Shown here piece by piece: positions 12,008 to 23,998 of a DNA stretch of 53,321 bases; within the stretch, counting starts at the first letter, position 1, and the number at the start of each line of letters is the position of its first letter. The notes below the pieces were generated by a model. It had not been told where the DNA came from and did not search any database. It saw only the letters and a list, made by a program, of their open reading frames with translations. The stretch lies in the NCBI GenBank assembly GCA_000263275.1, contig CAGP01000052.1, forward strand, positions 1-53,321, read 5' to 3'. Origin of the DNA: Helicobacter bizzozeronii CCUG 35545. GTDB lineage: Bacteria > Campylobacterota > Campylobacteria > Campylobacterales > Helicobacteraceae. The position numbers and the translations under genes are program-made.

Positions 12008-12443
12008 TTAGCGTAGGCGTTTTTTTGCGGGTTTTGGAGAGTTTGAAGATTTGGGAGGGTTGGCTCGCATAGAGCCCACGCCGATCCTCGATGATGATTT
12101 GGGCTAGCCCAAAGGCAATCTGATAATCATAGGGTTGGGCACTGCGGTTTGCTGAGGTGCTGAAAATCACACCCAAGCGTTCTAAATAATTTAAAGTCAA
12201 AGGGTCTTGGATCACACGCCAAGCTTGGGAATTGCGGCAAACTAGCGTGGCTTTTGTGCGCCGTGCTAGGGCTTTGTGCTGGAGGGGCACGCGTGGGTTT
12301 AGGGCTTTGAGGCTGGGGGACACTTGCAAGAGGGGCTTGTTAGGGGGGCTGTTTTTAATCGTGTTTAATTTTTTGGCATCATAACTAAAAAAGCCCGCTG
12401 TGGTGTCGCTTTGGGCTAGAATCACATCTTCTACAAACTCCAT
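12008..12443 (-). CDS. short Sua5/YrdC-family protein (threonylcarbamoyl-AMP synthase-like)
   Basis: The sequence begins EFVEDVILAQSDTTAGFFS and includes FSTSANRSAQPYDY, which fits the Sua5/YciO/YrdC fold used to make the threonylcarbamoyl-AMP for t6A tRNA modification. At about 144 residues it is shorter than typical TsaC (about 190); I recall H. pylori also having a short version. As written, the frame runs on to 11967 and overlaps the opposite gene. Removing one base from the T7 run at 12020-12026 ends it in KKRLR at 12008, two bases from the neighbour's stop. A tsaB-like gene at 25.5 kb would act in the same pathway. Function is moderately sure. Confidence 0.6.
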
Positions 12444-12530
12444 GTATTCCCTTTATATGGCGTTGATTGGCACACATGGTAGCATTTTTAGGGCTTCAAG
12501 CAAATGAGTCATCACTCTTTAGATGAATCA

Positions 12531-12539
12531 TGCTAGAAT
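12531..12539 (+). promoter_or_regulatory. extended -10 promoter (TGCTAGAAT) for the chemoreceptor operon
   Basis: TGC-TAGAAT lies 70 bases before the GTG start at 12609. The gap to the divergent Sua5-like gene is 165 bases and holds no other gene. A second weaker box, TATAAA near 12570, is possible. Confidence 0.5.
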
Positions 12540-12608
12540 CTGCGGGTGTTCTTTCTAACATAGCACAATATAAACAATAAGTTTGCAACCCAAAATGAGG
12601 AGTATTGC

Positions 12609-14285
12609 GTGAATCTGGGTTTTAAAATCATAGGGGTCATTTTTTTGTCTCTATTCATTGTGGGAGCGGCGGTTGCTTTGATTACGGGCACAAAACAGCA
12701 TGATCTGCTCTCCTCTTTGGTGGAGAGTGAAAAGAGCGGGGATATGCGCAATAGAACCAACAACTTACGCTACACCACCCATTTAATCGAGCAAGCCATT
12801 GCGGGTTTTTATGAACTCTTGCCTAGAGAGAAAGCCCAGCAAATGGCATTGGCGTATTTTGCCAAGATCAACAATGACAAGGGCATGATCTACATGGTTG
12901 TAACCGATATGGAGGGCAAGGTGCTCTTTGACCCAGTCAATCCTGATACTGTTGGCAAGAGTGGGTTGCATTTGATGAGTGTGGATAATGTCTGCTATGT
13001 GTGTGGCTATATCAAGGAGGCTAAGGTGGGGGGGGGATACACTTACTACAAAATGCCTAAATTTGATGGGGGCACGCCTGAGCCCAAAGTGGCTTATAGC
13101 CATTACGATCCAGTGAGTAAAATGGTGATTGTCGCCACCAGTTATTTTAGCGATATTCTAGGGGCTTCTGAGGAGACCAGAAAAGAAGTGGAAACAAAAG
13201 TCGTGAAAAATCTGGGCACTTTGATTTGGAATATTGCGCTCATCGTTGTGGCTTTGATTGTGCTCACTTCTGTTTTTGTTTATTTTGGCATTATCCGGCG
13301 CTTGCATCGCTTGGTCCATCGTGTGCATGAGTTTAGCTTGGGGGACCGGGATTTGACCCAACGCATCCAAACTAGCCGCGTTAATGATGAAATATCCAAA
13401 ATTAGTGGGGGGATCAACCACTTTGCAGAGAGCATACAGGAGTTAATTAAAGAAATTAAGGATAGCTCTAAGGGTAGTCGGGGCGTGGCCGAGCAACTCA
13501 AGACGGGCATCACTGAAACCTTACAAATCATGCAGAAACGCACACAGATGATCGATGCCGTTAGAAAGAAAACAAATGATATTAGCGTGATGGTGAATCA
13601 ATCCACCGAAGAAGCCCAAGCCAGCCAAAAGGATTTAACCGAAGTGCAAGATTTGGTGCAAACCTCCAATGATTCCATTAGCAATTTATTCGGGCAAATT
13701 ACAGAAGCATCTAAAACAGAGGAAGAATTGGCTAGTAAGGTCGAGCAACTCAGCAAGAATGCTGATAGCGTGAAGAGCATTTTACACATCATTAACGATA
13801 TTGCCGATCAGACCAATTTATTAGCCTTGAACGCCGCCATTGAGGCCGCGCGCGCGGGCGAGCATGGGCGGGGCTTTGCGGTGGTGGCTGATGAGGTCCG
13901 TAACCTAGCCGCACGCACCCAAAAGAGTCTAGCCGAGATCAACTCCACTATTGGGGTGATCGTGCAAGAAATCAATGATGTGAGTAGCCAGATGAATCTC
14001 AATTCTAAGAAAATTGAACAACTCAGCGGAGTGGGCTTGGAGGTGCAAAAACGCTTTGAGGACATGAGCAAGAATTTAGATTCCACCGTGGGGCGGGTTA
14101 AAAAATCGATTGGGAATTTTGTGGGGACTAAAGAGGATATTGATGTGATCACGCATGACTTTGCAGGCATTGATGAGATCAACAAGGCAACGGCTAAAGA
14201 GGCGGTTAAAATCGTGGGCTTTGCCGATACAATCCTCAATAGCACGCGCAATGTCGATGGTTTGGTGGGTCAATTCAAAACATGA
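12609..14285 (+). CDS. methyl-accepting chemotaxis protein with a periplasmic Cache domain
   Basis: This 558-residue transmembrane chemoreceptor is intact. TM1 is about residues 5-25. The periplasmic part (about 30-190) looks like a single Cache domain ([52 protein letters not shown]). TM2 is about 198-222, followed by HAMP. The cytoplasmic tip is classical: [20 protein letters not shown] and [18 protein letters not shown]. Two features are odd: CYVC at 129-132 inside the sensor, and a G9 tract (13028-13036) encoding Gly141-143. The start is GTG with AGGAG six bases upstream; the stop overlaps ruvC (ATGA). The ligand is unknown, and I cannot match it safely to TlpA, TlpB or TlpC. Confidence 0.93.
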   Translation: MNLGFKIIGVIFLSLFIVGAAVALITGTKQHDLLSSLVESEKSGDMRNRTNNLRYTTHLIEQAIAGFYELLPREKAQQMALAYFAKINNDKGMIYMVVTDMEGKVLFDPVNPDTVGKSGLHLMSVDNVCYVCGYIKEAKVGGGYTYYKMPKFDGGTPEPKVAYSHYDPVSKMVIVATSYFSDILGASEETRKEVETKVVKNLGTLIWNIALIVVALIVLTSVFVYFGIIRRLHRLVHRVHEFSLGDRDLTQRIQTSRVNDEISKISGGINHFAESIQELIKEIKDSSKGSRGVAEQLKTGITETLQIMQKRTQMIDAVRKKTNDISVMVNQSTEEAQASQKDLTEVQDLVQTSNDSISNLFGQITEASKTEEELASKVEQLSKNADSVKSILHIINDIADQTNLLALNAAIEAARAGEHGRGFAVVADEVRNLAARTQKSLAEINSTIGVIVQEINDVSSQMNLNSKKIEQLSGVGLEVQKRFEDMSKNLDSTVGRVKKSIGNFVGTKEDIDVITHDFAGIDEINKATAKEAVKIVGFADTILNSTRNVDGLVGQFKT

Positions 14286-14749
14286 TTTTGGGGATTGACC
14301 CGGGGAGTCATAAGTGTGGGTATGGGATTGTGGATTTTCAAGGTAAGTTGGTGGGGGCAGGATTTATGCACATCCAAACTTCTTGTTTGCAGGATCAAAT
14401 CTTGGAGGCAGTGGGGGGGCTAGAGCAACTTTTTAAGAGTTATGCCATTGTGGAGGTGGCGATGGAGGATATTTTTTATGCCTACAACCCAAAGAGTGTT
14501 TTGAAGTTAGCCCAACTGCGGGGCGCATTGGGGCTTAAGATTTTGCAAGTTTTTGGGCGTTTTAGCGAATACACACCCTTACAGGTCAAAAAGGCACTCA
14601 CCGGGCATGGCAAGGCGAGTAAGGAACAAGTATCTTTTATGGTTAAAAAGATTTTGGGGATCAAAAGTGCGATCAAGCCCCTAGACATCACCGATGCGAT
14701 CGCCATTGCCCTAACACATGCCCAACAAAGAAAAATCCACAATCCATGA
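14282..14749 (+). CDS. ruvC: Holliday junction resolvase RuvC
   Basis: RuvC cuts Holliday junctions as a dimer together with RuvAB. The four acidic catalytic residues are visible: Asp6 ([14 protein letters not shown]), Glu62 ([13 protein letters not shown]), Asp135 and Asp138 ([16 protein letters not shown]). The length of 155 residues is normal. The start overlaps the chemoreceptor stop and the stop overlaps the dnaA start (ATGA both times), so chemoreceptor, ruvC and dnaA form one tight unit. Its partner ruvB is 3.6 kb downstream on the other strand. The frame is intact. Confidence 0.96.
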   Translation: MILGIDPGSHKCGYGIVDFQGKLVGAGFMHIQTSCLQDQILEAVGGLEQLFKSYAIVEVAMEDIFYAYNPKSVLKLAQLRGALGLKILQVFGRFSEYTPLQVKKALTGHGKASKEQVSFMVKKILGIKSAIKPLDITDAIAIALTHAQQRKIHNP

Positions 14750-16039
14750 TCGATCCCCTCTTAGAAACGCTCAAATTAGATTTGAGCGAATATGAATACC
14801 AAACTTATATGCCCTTGTTGCGTTTTGATCCGCGCGCTTCCAGAGCCGATCACTTTGTTTTTTTATGCCCCCAATGCTTTGGTGTGTGGCTATATCCAAG
14901 CCAAGTATGGGGATTTGTTAGAAAAGACCATCGGGGCACAAAAGGGCTACCCGATCAAGGTGCAGATTTTGCCCCAAAACCAACAAGTGGAGCGTATCCC
15001 CAAAGCCTTCCGGCTCAACCCTTCACTTAACCCCGCTTTTACTTTTGATAGCCTTGTGGTGGGGGAATGCAACCAGATGGCAATTAAAATCGCCTCCAAA
15101 GTGGCTAAAGAGATTGGGGCGTATAACCCCGTGCTTTTTTTTGGGGGCGTGGGGCTGGGTAAAACCCACATTTTAAATGCCATTGGCAATTTTGCTAGCC
15201 AGCGGGTGCAAGATGTGCTGTATGTTACTGCCGAACAATTTTTAAACGACTATGTTTTTAGGCTGGGTAATCATAGCATGGATAAATTCCAAGATAAATA
15301 CCGCTCATGCGATTATCTCTTGATCGATGATGTGCAGTTTTTTGGGGGTAAGCAGAATGTGCAAGAGGAGTTTTTCCACACCTTTAACGCTTTGCATAGC
15401 CAAAAAAAGCAAATTGTGATGACCTCAGACAAACCGCCTAAATTCATCAAGGGTTTAGCCGAACGCCTGCTCTCACGCTTTGAGATGGGCATGATTGCTA
15501 GTATCCAAGCCCCCATGCTAGAAACCAAAATCGCTATTATCAGCAAAAAATGCCAGCTCAACCAAATTTCTATGGATTCAGAGGTGATCGCTTTTTTGGC
15601 TAGCCACTTGCATGATAATATCCGCCAAATTGAGGGGGCTTTGTTGCGTTTGCATGCCACAGCCACGCTCTCCGGGCAAAATATTAGCCTAGAGTTGGCT
15701 CAAGAAATTTTAGAACACACCCAAAGAGAGACAAGCCTAGAGATCAATTTAGAAAGTATCTTGCGGGTGGTCTCCCAAACCCTCAACCTCAAACCCTCTG
15801 AGATTAGGAATAATTACCGCAATAAACAAGTGGCGTTGGCTAGAAAAATGGTGATTTACTTGGCGCGCACACTCATTAAGAGCCCAACCACCACTTTAGC
15901 GCAATTTTTGGGCATGAAAGATCACAGTGCTGTGAGCAAGGGACACAAGATGATCGCTATGCGCATGCAAGAGGACAAAAACACCAAGCTTTTAATCGAA
16001 GAGATGTTAGACAAAATCAAGACACAAGGGCACTTGTAG
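14746..16039 (+). CDS. dnaA: chromosomal replication initiator DnaA, one frameshift
   Basis: DnaA binds oriC boxes and opens the origin. The start at 14746 gives [18 protein letters not shown], domain I. One base too many in T7 at 14858-14864 breaks the frame; removing it gives [16 protein letters not shown]. Domain III has Walker [10 protein letters not shown], Walker [11 protein letters not shown] and the sensor region [14 protein letters not shown]. Domain IV has [11 protein letters not shown] and [13 protein letters not shown], the DnaA signature. The repaired length is 430 residues. The gene overlaps ruvC and ends 41 bases before gyrB. No cluster of DnaA boxes is visible on either side, so the usual bipartite Helicobacter origin is not obvious here. 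Confidence 0.94.
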
Positions 16040-16045
16040 TATAAT
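16040..16045 (+). promoter_or_regulatory. -10 box (TATAAT) for gyrB
   Basis: TAGTATAATGG follows the dnaA stop directly, 35 bases before the gyrB ATG at 16081. It fills most of the 41-base gap and suggests gyrB has its own promoter. Confidence 0.6.
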
Positions 16046-16080
16046 GGTCCTCTTACAGAAAATAAGCAAAAAGGCTAGCA

Positions 16081-18389
<2,309 letters not shown>

Positions 18390-19401
18390 TCAAAAAGCGA
18401 TTTTTTTGGGGGCTTGGAGTTTTAAAACTTCATAGGTTTTAGGCGTGGCAATGCGCCCCTTAGCCGTGCGTTCCAAATAGCCATTAGCCAGTAAAAAAGG
18501 CTCAATCACCTCTTCAATGGTGCTCTCATCCTCATGCATGCTAGCTGCAATCGTGCTCAAACCCAAAGCCCGGTTTTTGGCATTGGCTAAGAGATTAAGA
18601 TAGAGCAAATCCAAAGTATCAAAGCCATGAGCATTCACGCCCAATTCCTCTAATGCCATCTGGGCTCTAGGCAGAGAGATACTCTCTTCATTGGCGCTAT
18701 CGGCAAAATCGCGGATGCGTTTTAAAAGCCTAAGGGCGATGCGGGGCGTGCCTCTAGAGCGTTTGGCAATCTCTAAGCTAGCCTCTATGTCAATGGCTTT
18801 GCAGAGTTTAGAGCTAGCCTTACTGATGATAATGGCTAATTCTTGGATACTATAAAATTGCATGCGAAAATGCATGCCAAAGCGATCACGCAAGGGGTTA
18901 GAGAGCATGCCCGCCCGAGTGGTCGCCCCAATGAGCGTGAAGGGGGCTAAATCAATTTTAATGGTCTGCGCGGCTGCTTTTGAGCCAATGATAATATCCA
19001 GCCTAAAATCCTCCATAGCCGGGTATAAAACCTCTTCAATAGCCGGGCTTAAGCGGTGAATCTCATCAATGAATAAAATGTCTTTAGCATTCAAATTGGT
19101 TAAAATCGCGGCTAAATCGCCGGTTTTTTCAATCATTGGGGCGGTGGTTACCTTGATTTGTGTCCCCAATTCTAGGGCGATGATGTGGCTTAAGGTGGTC
19201 TTACCCAAACCGGGAGGTCCAAAAAAAAGAAATGTGATCGAGGGTATCGCCCCGTTTTTTGTCTAGCATGGATGGAAACTTGCAAGAGCTTTTTTAACTT
19301 GTTCTTGCCCGATGTAGTCCTCCCAAAGTGCGGGGCGCAAACTCAGGTTTTCTTGCTCCTCCAAACTCTAAGGCTTGCAAATTGACTAAGCGATCGCTCA
19401 T
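18390..19401 (-). CDS. ruvB: Holliday junction branch-migration ATPase RuvB, four frameshifts near the N-terminus
   Basis: RuvB is the hexameric motor of RuvAB. The C-terminal 270 residues are open: [50 protein letters not shown] and the winged helix ([20 protein letters not shown]). The first 65 codons carry four +1 breaks: near A3 at 19363-19365 (or the adjacent CC), T6 at 19290-19295, T6 at 19255-19260 and A8 at 19221-19228. Repair gives [19 protein letters not shown] and [16 protein letters not shown]. The repaired length is 335 residues, close to H. pylori (336). The start at 19401 overlaps the panB stop (ATGA), as in the HP1058-HP1059 pair. Confidence 0.92.
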
Positions 19402-20202
19402 GAATAACTTTCTGCTGGGCTGGGGAAATTGCCCGACTCAATGTCAGCGATGTAATTTTTGATCGCCTCTTGGATGAGCTGGGCTCCTTGCAAATAGTGG
19501 CGCACAAATTTAGGCTTGAAGGCTTGGAACAAACCCAACATGTCAGAAAAAAACCAAAATCTGCCCATCACAGCCCGCCCCACTGCCTATGCCAATGGTG
19601 GGGATGTCTAATTTGGCTGTGATGGTGCTTGCCACACTAGAGATCACGCCCTCAATCACCAGCAAAGACACCCCCGCCTCTTGCAAAGCTAGTGCGTCCT
19701 CTAAGAGCTGATGAGCACTTTGGGGGGTTTTGCCCTGCACTTTATAGCCCCCCATGCCCCGCACACTTTGGGGTAAAAGCCCAATATGCCCCACCACCGC
19801 CACGCCCTCCTCTACAATGGCTTTAATCAAGGGCGCGCGTTTGAGCCCCCCCTCTAGCTTGATTGCATCGGCTTGAGTCTCTTGGTAGGCACGCAAAGCG
19901 TTTTTAATGCCTTGTTTTTTGTGGGTGTAGCTCCCATAGGGCATGTCCATGATCACAAAAGCTTTTTTAACAGCATAACACACCGCTTGGGTGTGGTAAA
20001 TCATCATGTCCATGTGGGCACTCAGGGTATCCACACGCCCATTAAAACTCATATTCAAACTATCGCCCACCAAGATCACATCAATGAGGGGATCAAAAAT
20101 CCCCGCAAAGAGCGCATCGTAAGCGGTGATCGCGCTAATTTTTGAGGGCTGACCCTCTTTGGGGTGTTTTTTAGCATAGAGCATGCCAAGTGTATTTTTC
20201 AT
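19398..20202 (-). CDS. panB: ketopantoate hydroxymethyltransferase, one frameshift
   Basis: PanB makes ketopantoate from 2-oxoisovalerate and methylene-THF, the first step of pantothenate synthesis. Visible motifs are [59 protein letters not shown] and [15 protein letters not shown], with metal-binding Asp residues in the GDS and MDMPYGS segments. One base too many in A7 at 19547-19553 breaks the last quarter. Repair joins GQILVF to [18 protein letters not shown] and gives 267 residues, the family length. It lies between ruvB and the outer membrane protein cluster, as I recall for HP1058. Confidence 0.93.
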
Positions 20203-20224
20203 GGGTAACCTTATAGTTTTTGAG

Positions 20225-20230
20225 ATTTTA
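20225..20230 (-). promoter_or_regulatory. -10 box (TAAAAT) for panB-ruvB
   Basis: The minus strand reads GGTAAAATCTC about 23 bases before the panB ATG (20202). The leader would be short, about 15 bases. Confidence 0.35.
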
Positions 20231-20239
20231 CCTTTAAAA

Positions 20240-20248
20240 TGCTATGAT
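20240..20248 (+). promoter_or_regulatory. extended -10 promoter (TGCTATGAT) for the outer membrane protein cluster
   Basis: TGC-TATGAT lies 55 bases before the TTG start at 20303, divergent from panB. It would serve the chain of closely spaced genes from 20303 onwards. Confidence 0.45.
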
Positions 20249-20302
20249 ATGCTTGAGATGGGGATTAAGCCACTTTGGGGATTAATTTGCTTAGGAGAGA
20301 CA

Positions 20303-21002
20303 TTGAAGGTTAGTGCTGGGCTACTGGTATCTGCCCTCTTTTTGTGCCAAGCACTTTTAGAGGGCATTGACTATGAAACACTAGACCCCAAGTATTACCG
20401 CTACATCAAATTCTATGAAAAATACAGCGACAAAGAAATCGCGCTTTTGATTGATGATATTAAAGCGGCTGAGAAAAAAACCGGGCTTATTATTGGGCTT
20501 AGCACGGGTTTTTTTTATAATAACCAAATCCGCCTCAAAACCGGGAGTAAGAGCATTACGGGTAATTCCCTTAACTATTTGTGGGCGATTGGGGTGCGTT
20601 TTGGCTATCAGAGTTACCGCCCCTCACTCTTTGCCAAGACTTTCCGCCCCAATGTGATTGGGCGGCGTATTTATATCCAATACATCGGGGCTGTGCCCAA
20701 ACAAGCGAGTATCGGGCGGGTGGGTTACCAGAGCGCAACCATCAATGCCGATCTGATGATCGATCCGGTCTTGCCCCTTGTGGGGCGGTATTTGTCCATG
20801 GGGTTTTTGTTAGGCATTGGGGTGGGGGTGGTCAGTCAGGGCATTAACACCAATTCTTTTTTTTGGCATGATGCTCAATACCGGGATTGCTTTTAGTGTC
20901 TTTGGGCATAACCGCGTAGAATTGGCCTTTAAGTTGCTCGCTAACAAAGATGTATCTTGGTGGGGTGGGGTTGTGAATGTGGGTTACCAATATGTCTTTT
21001 AA
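20303..21002 (+). CDS. small Helicobacter-type outer membrane protein (HP_OMP-like), one frameshift
   Basis: A TTG start at 20303 follows AGGAGA and gives a signal peptide (KVSAGLLVSALFLCQALLEG). The mature part has the pattern of Helicobacter outer membrane proteins: KTGLIIGLSTGFFYNNQ, IGVRFGYQSYRPS, INADLMIDPVLPL, FLLGIGVGVVSQG and a C-terminal aromatic end (VNVGYQYVF). The frame breaks in T8 at 20857-20864; removing one T gives NSFFGMMLNTGIAFSVF and 232 residues. The tail overlaps the next gene by 11 bases. Position after panB matches the HP1057-HP1055 outer membrane gene group as I remember it. Role unknown. Confidence 0.7.
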
Positions 21003-21687
21003 GTTCGCTCAAGGGGCTTTATGGGGCATTTTATTAGCCAATCTGTGCTTAGGCACAGCCGCACCCGATCCCCACAAACGCACCCCCATCCAAGAAAAAC
21101 AATTCCAAATTTACATGCTCAAAGGGCAATTATATGAGGTGCAACAAGCCCAGCTAGACAAACAAGTTGCCAAGCGCAAGAGTGGGGTTTTTATGGGCGT
21201 GGTCTTGGCTGAATTGAATTTAAAGGTCGATGGGGTGAGCAATGGGAGCTTCCCGCTTTTATATGGGGTGCGTGTGGGTTACCAACAATACCTCAAGGGC
21301 GGGGTTGGGGGCTTGCGCTACTATGGGGAGTATTTGGGGGGCGTGGCAGGGAGTGTTTTAAAAGACAACCAATCTAGCTCTTATCAAATTGCCAGCTTGA
21401 ATGTGGATTTGGTGATGGATAAACCCATTGATGCGGAGAGAAAATACGCCGTAGGGGTCTTTGGGGGGCTGGGCTTGGGCTGGAATGGGTATAAAGATTA
21501 CCCCAAAGCCACTAGAAACCCCAATGGTTTTGGGGTGATTGTAAATTTTGGGGTGGCAATCACACTCAACACCAAGCACCGCATTGAATTAGCCTTGAAA
21601 ATCCCGCCTTTAAAATCTACCCATGCTTTTTCTTATTCCTTGACAAGCGGGAACATCTACTATGTTAGTTATAATTTCTTACTCTAG
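20992..21687 (+). CDS. small Helicobacter-type outer membrane protein (HP_OMP-like)
   Basis: The ATG at 20992 gives a signal peptide (SFKFAQGALWGILLANLCLG, then TAAPDP) and 231 residues. A short helical stretch follows (QEKQFQIYMLKGQLYEVQQA). The barrel part has KRKSGVFMGVVLAE, LYGVRVGYQQYL, GGLRYYGEYLGG, ASLNVDLVMDKPIDAERKY, FGGLGLGWNGY, IELALKIPP and the terminal IYYVSYNFLL, ending in hydrophobic residues as barrels do. These blocks line up with the gene before and the gene after, so the three are paralogues. The frame is intact. The first gene's stop lies inside its signal peptide region. Confidence 0.72.
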   Translation: MSFKFAQGALWGILLANLCLGTAAPDPHKRTPIQEKQFQIYMLKGQLYEVQQAQLDKQVAKRKSGVFMGVVLAELNLKVDGVSNGSFPLLYGVRVGYQQYLKGGVGGLRYYGEYLGGVAGSVLKDNQSSSYQIASLNVDLVMDKPIDAERKYAVGVFGGLGLGWNGYKDYPKATRNPNGFGVIVNFGVAITLNTKHRIELALKIPPLKSTHAFSYSLTSGNIYYVSYNFLL

Positions 21688-21692
21688 GGTAT

Positions 21693-22625
21693 ATGATGAA
21701 GTTTTTGTTAGGCGTGGCTTTGGTGTTGGCGGGTTTGGGAGCCAATAGCGCACCAGACCAAGAGGGTGCTTTGGATCAAGAGATCAAGCGACTCCAAGAG
21801 CAAATTAAAGAGATGGGGGCGACACCGGACACCCAGCGCACCTACCCTAAAGAATACGATGACTATTTAAAAGGCACAAAACCCTCTAAAAAAGCTAAGA
21901 AAATCAAGGGCTACAAAATCGCGCACGAAAAGAGCGGGTTTTTCATGGGGGGCGGGTATGCTTTGGGGCTTTTAACAGAGTCCTATAGCAGTCCGCAAGT
22001 GATGGATAGCAATTTGGAGATTAAAGTCCCCAATGATGTTTTTAAAGGGGCTGTGACTCTGCAAGGTTGGGCTAATATGTTCAATTTGGAGCTAGGTTAC
22101 CAGCGTTTTTTTAATCCTTATTTTGGGACACGGCTTTATGGGGATTTGCTCTTTGAGCCCGGGCTAGGCAAACTCACATCTAAAAACAACCCCAAAGCCA
22201 AGGGCGGGCAATTTTTTTACGCACTGGGCTCACTGGATATGGATGCGCTTTTTGATGCCCCCTTGGATCGCCAAAGAAAGAATTTTTTGGGCGGGTATTT
22301 GGGTTTTGGGGTGGGCTTGATGTTGCTTAATGATAAGGGGCGTGGGGTCTTGCAACAGATGTTGCAAAATGGCTATGTGAGTGCAAATGCGCTTTGGAAA
22401 ATGCTGATGCAAGTGGATTATACAATCAATGTTGGCATCGCCTTCACCTATAAACGGCATTGGCGCTTTGAGCTGGGGACCAAGATTCCCATAACCTATT
22501 TGCGTTTGGGTTTTGAAACACCCGCCACTTATAGCAACACGCAAGGGAGTCGCACCCTCATTAGCGGGAATACGGGTTTTAAGCGGAGTAGTTTTCTGGT
22601 GATGAATGTGTTGTATGTGTTTTAA
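21693..22625 (+). CDS. Helicobacter-type outer membrane protein (HP_OMP-like)
   Basis: This is the third and largest paralogue, 310 residues and intact. It has a signal peptide (MKFLLGVALVLAGLGANS), a helical Glu/Lys-rich segment (about 25-70) and a barrel with KSGFFMGGGYALGLLTES, NLELGYQRFFNPYFGTRLYG, GSLDMDALFDAPLDRQRK, LGGYLGFGVGLM, NVGIAFTYKRHWRFELGTK and terminal FLVMNVLYVF. The order of these blocks is that of the Helicobacter outer membrane protein family, but the protein is much shorter than the Hop adhesins and has no large loop domain. It lies five bases after the previous stop, so it is co-transcribed. Confidence 0.75.
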   Translation: MMKFLLGVALVLAGLGANSAPDQEGALDQEIKRLQEQIKEMGATPDTQRTYPKEYDDYLKGTKPSKKAKKIKGYKIAHEKSGFFMGGGYALGLLTESYSSPQVMDSNLEIKVPNDVFKGAVTLQGWANMFNLELGYQRFFNPYFGTRLYGDLLFEPGLGKLTSKNNPKAKGGQFFYALGSLDMDALFDAPLDRQRKNFLGGYLGFGVGLMLLNDKGRGVLQQMLQNGYVSANALWKMLMQVDYTINVGIAFTYKRHWRFELGTKIPITYLRLGFETPATYSNTQGSRTLISGNTGFKRSSFLVMNVLYVF

Positions 22626-22634
22626 GGATTATCC

Positions 22635-23994
22635 ATGTTATTGCGTTTGATTTTAATCGTATTGGTCATGGGCGGGGGGTATTTGAGTTATAACTACGCG
22701 ATTAGCCAAAAAAATGGGGCTGAAATTAGCCTCACCTTGCAAGTTCCAGCCAACCACAAAGCAGCCACCAAACAAGAATACATCCCCAACCCGACGCATT
22801 GGAATCTCCAATATCCCTTGATTCTAACCCTCACCTCTAAGTTCAAAATCCGCTCTTACCACATCAAAGCCCTAACCAGCGATCACCTCGTGGTCTACGA
22901 TCACGAACAAATTGTCTTAGATGAGCCCACAACGCTGAGTTTTCAGCTCCCCAAGCCTAGTATCAAGCTTGATAACCAAACCCACTTGCGTTATGAAATT
23001 GCCGTACGCGATTGGAGTTATGCTAAACTTTTTTAATGGCAACACCACCACCAAGAATTTTGAGATCACCCTAGACACCATAGAACCTAAAATTGACACC
23101 ATCGCCCAATCTAGTAGCATTAACTATGGCGGGAGTGCCTTGGTGATCTTCAAGGTCGAGGATGAATCGCTTAACCGCGTGTGGCTGAGTAATGGGCATG
23201 AGAGCTTTAAAGCCTTCCCTTTTGTCAAAGACAAGCACTATATAGCGATTTTGCCATGGTCGATCTTGGAGCGCACCTTTACCCCCCAAATCATCGCGCA
23301 GGATAAAGCCTATAACGCCCATATCCTGACTTTAAAATTGATCAAAAACACCAAAGTCTATTACCCCAAGCGCACAATCGATTTGAGCAAGGAATATTCC
23401 AGTAAAGAAATTGCCCTAAAGGATATAGAGATTTTGCTAGGCTTAGAGAGAGCGGACACGCGATCAAGCGTGCGTAAAATTATCCAAGATGATTTAGGAA
23501 ACATAACCGCCTATGATGCACTCCAATTCCAGCCCTTTAATCCCTTGAATAAAAAATCGAGGGTGTTGCTTGCCTTTGGGACTCAAAGGCAATTTATGTT
23601 TAAACATGAAAAGGTGGGGCAACGGCTGCATTTGGGGGTGGATTTGGCGGGCAAAAAATCTAAGGTTTATGCGAGCAATAGTGGCAAGGTGATCTTAGAA
23701 GAAGAGGTGGGGGGCTATGGCAAGAGCATCTTGATTGCCAATGGCTTAGGGGTTTATGCGTTCTATGGGGGCTTGTCAGAGTTTAAGGCAAATATGGGGG
23801 ATTTGCTAGAGCCCCAAGGCGTGTTGGGGATCAGCGGGCATAATCTCACCAGCAAACGCGACCATGTGCATTTTGAGATTCTCATCCAAGGCGTGGCGGT
23901 GCGCCCCTCTGAATGGATGGATAAAAGGTTTATACAAAAATTTAATGCTATTATACATGAGGCAGAACGCAAAATCCAAGCCGGTCAGGAGTGA
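22635..23994 (+). CDS. membrane-anchored M23 family peptidase (LytM-like), one frameshift
   Basis: The protein has an N-terminal membrane anchor (LLRLILIVLVMGGGYLSY), an immunoglobulin-like periplasmic region and a C-terminal M23 domain (about 325-430). LGVDLAGKKSKVYASNSGKV, YGKSILIANGLGVYAFYGGL and RDHVHFEILIQG are visible. The HVHFE part supplies the conserved histidines, and HLGVD the zinc-binding His/Asp. T6 at 23029-23034 breaks the frame; repair gives YAKLFNGNTTTKNFEI and 452 residues. Family members act on peptidoglycan cross-links and some shape helical cells (Csd proteins). This one matches the HP1054 position by my recollection, not a named Csd gene. Substrate is unknown. Confidence 0.78.
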
Positions 23995-23998
23995 TGGG

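Noticed and set aside
12468-12484. Sigma-54-like TGGCAC...GC upstream of the chemoreceptor
   Set aside because: The distance between the GG and GC elements is 11 bases instead of 10 and the -12 part is poor. The extended -10 at 12531-12539 explains transcription better.
14735-14743. DnaA-box-like AAATCCACA just before dnaA
   Set aside because: It has two mismatches to the usual TTATCCACA, stands alone and lies inside ruvC. A single weak match does not mark an origin.
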